Positions 5,020 to 5,169 of a stretch of DNA of 5,169 nucleotides are shown here, one piece after another. The position numbers were made by a program, and so were the translations under genes. A model generated the notes under the pieces. That model ran no database searches. It was given only the letters and a program-made list of their open reading frames with translations, and had not been told where the DNA came from. Within the stretch, counting starts at the first letter, position 1, and each line of letters begins with the position of its first letter. The DNA is from Flavobacteriales bacterium UBA7430 (GTDB taxonomy: Bacteria; Bacteroidota; Bacteroidia; Flavobacteriales; UBA7430): assembly GCA_002478765.1 (NCBI GenBank), contig DLQO01000025.1:1-5169 (forward strand), read 5' to 3'.

Positions 5020-5169
5020 ATGGGAGATTTCATGGCAAATTACGGTATTATACTTACCTATATTTTAATTGTGGCAGCCACCATAGCTGCAATAGTATTT
5101 CCGATAAAACATTTGATTTCGCATCCAAAAAAGGCGAAACAAGTAGGTATTGTACTGGGCACTTTACTC
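5020..5169 (+). CDS. Small membrane protein, 3' end outside the window
   Basis: The first 50 codons are visible from ATG 5020; a second in-frame ATG at codon 5 (5032) is an alternative start. The visible part is a short N-terminus, a hydrophobic segment YGIILTYILIVAATIAAIVF (8-27), a short polar stretch HLISHPKKAKQ (31-41) and the start of a second hydrophobic segment (VGIVLGTLL). This suggests at least two membrane helices. It follows the ExbB-type gene by 27 bp without a terminator, so it is probably co-transcribed. From memory, Bacteroidota ExbB-type loci often carry such an unnamed small membrane protein between ExbB and ExbD; its role is unknown. It is not itself ExbD-like in the part seen. 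Confidence 0.8.
   Translation, partial: MGDFMANYGIILTYILIVAATIAAIVFPIKHLISHPKKAKQVGIVLGTLL

Noticed and set aside
1..5169. tRNA, rRNA, CRISPR array, insertion sequence or phage remnants
   Set aside because: No cloverleaf, regular repeat-spacer pattern, transposase or terminal inverted repeats were seen; almost all sequence is accounted for by ordinary genes.

Overview
The window looks like chromosome from a member of the Bacteroidota, most likely an aquatic Flavobacteriales-type bacterium. The grounds are low G+C, signal peptides ending in the Bacteroidota-style 'AQ' junction (three of the exported proteins), no clear Shine-Dalgarno sequences, promoters of the TTTG/TAnnTTTG class, and a MotA/TolQ/ExbB protein with a signal peptide and an acidic linker. 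I could not run database searches, so family names rest on motifs I recognise.

Layout. Positions 1-1773 (minus strand) hold a very tightly packed four-gene unit, in transcription order: an SDR-fold protein (1773-1078), a 54-residue DUF6435/Lacal_2735-like protein (1076-912), an exported glutathione peroxidase (915-394) and an SRPBCC-fold protein (392 to beyond position 1). The genes are separated by 1 bp, a 4-bp ATGA overlap and 1 bp. A good promoter sits just upstream of the SDR gene. Positions 1843-2016 (plus strand) carry a 57-residue basic ORF, diverging from the SDR gene and converging on the photolyase gene; the two stop codons share the palindrome CTAG. Positions 2013-3890 (minus) hold a second unit: an exported CIA30-domain protein followed 15 bp later by a class I photolyase. 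The 250-bp region 3891-4140 contains a promoter for that unit, a promoter candidate for the plus-strand genes and a pair of direct repeats. From 4141 on (plus) come an ExbB/TolQ-type proton channel subunit and the start of a small membrane protein.

How the genes fit together (inference). Photolyase repairs UV lesions with blue light, and glutathione peroxidase removes peroxides. Together with the SDR, DUF6435, SRPBCC and CIA30 proteins they resemble a light/photo-oxidative stress island. The two minus-strand units have promoters with the same -7 box and the same spacing, which fits co-expression but does not prove it. The ExbB-type locus is probably an unrelated energy-transduction operon (TonB/Tol-like) continuing past the right edge.

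Most notable points: the SDR has threonine where the catalytic tyrosine should be; the 57-residue ORF appears undescribed to me; an 8-bp motif lies at an identical distance from the -7 box of both promoters in 3966-4101; and there is a strong hairpin inside the DUF6435 gene.
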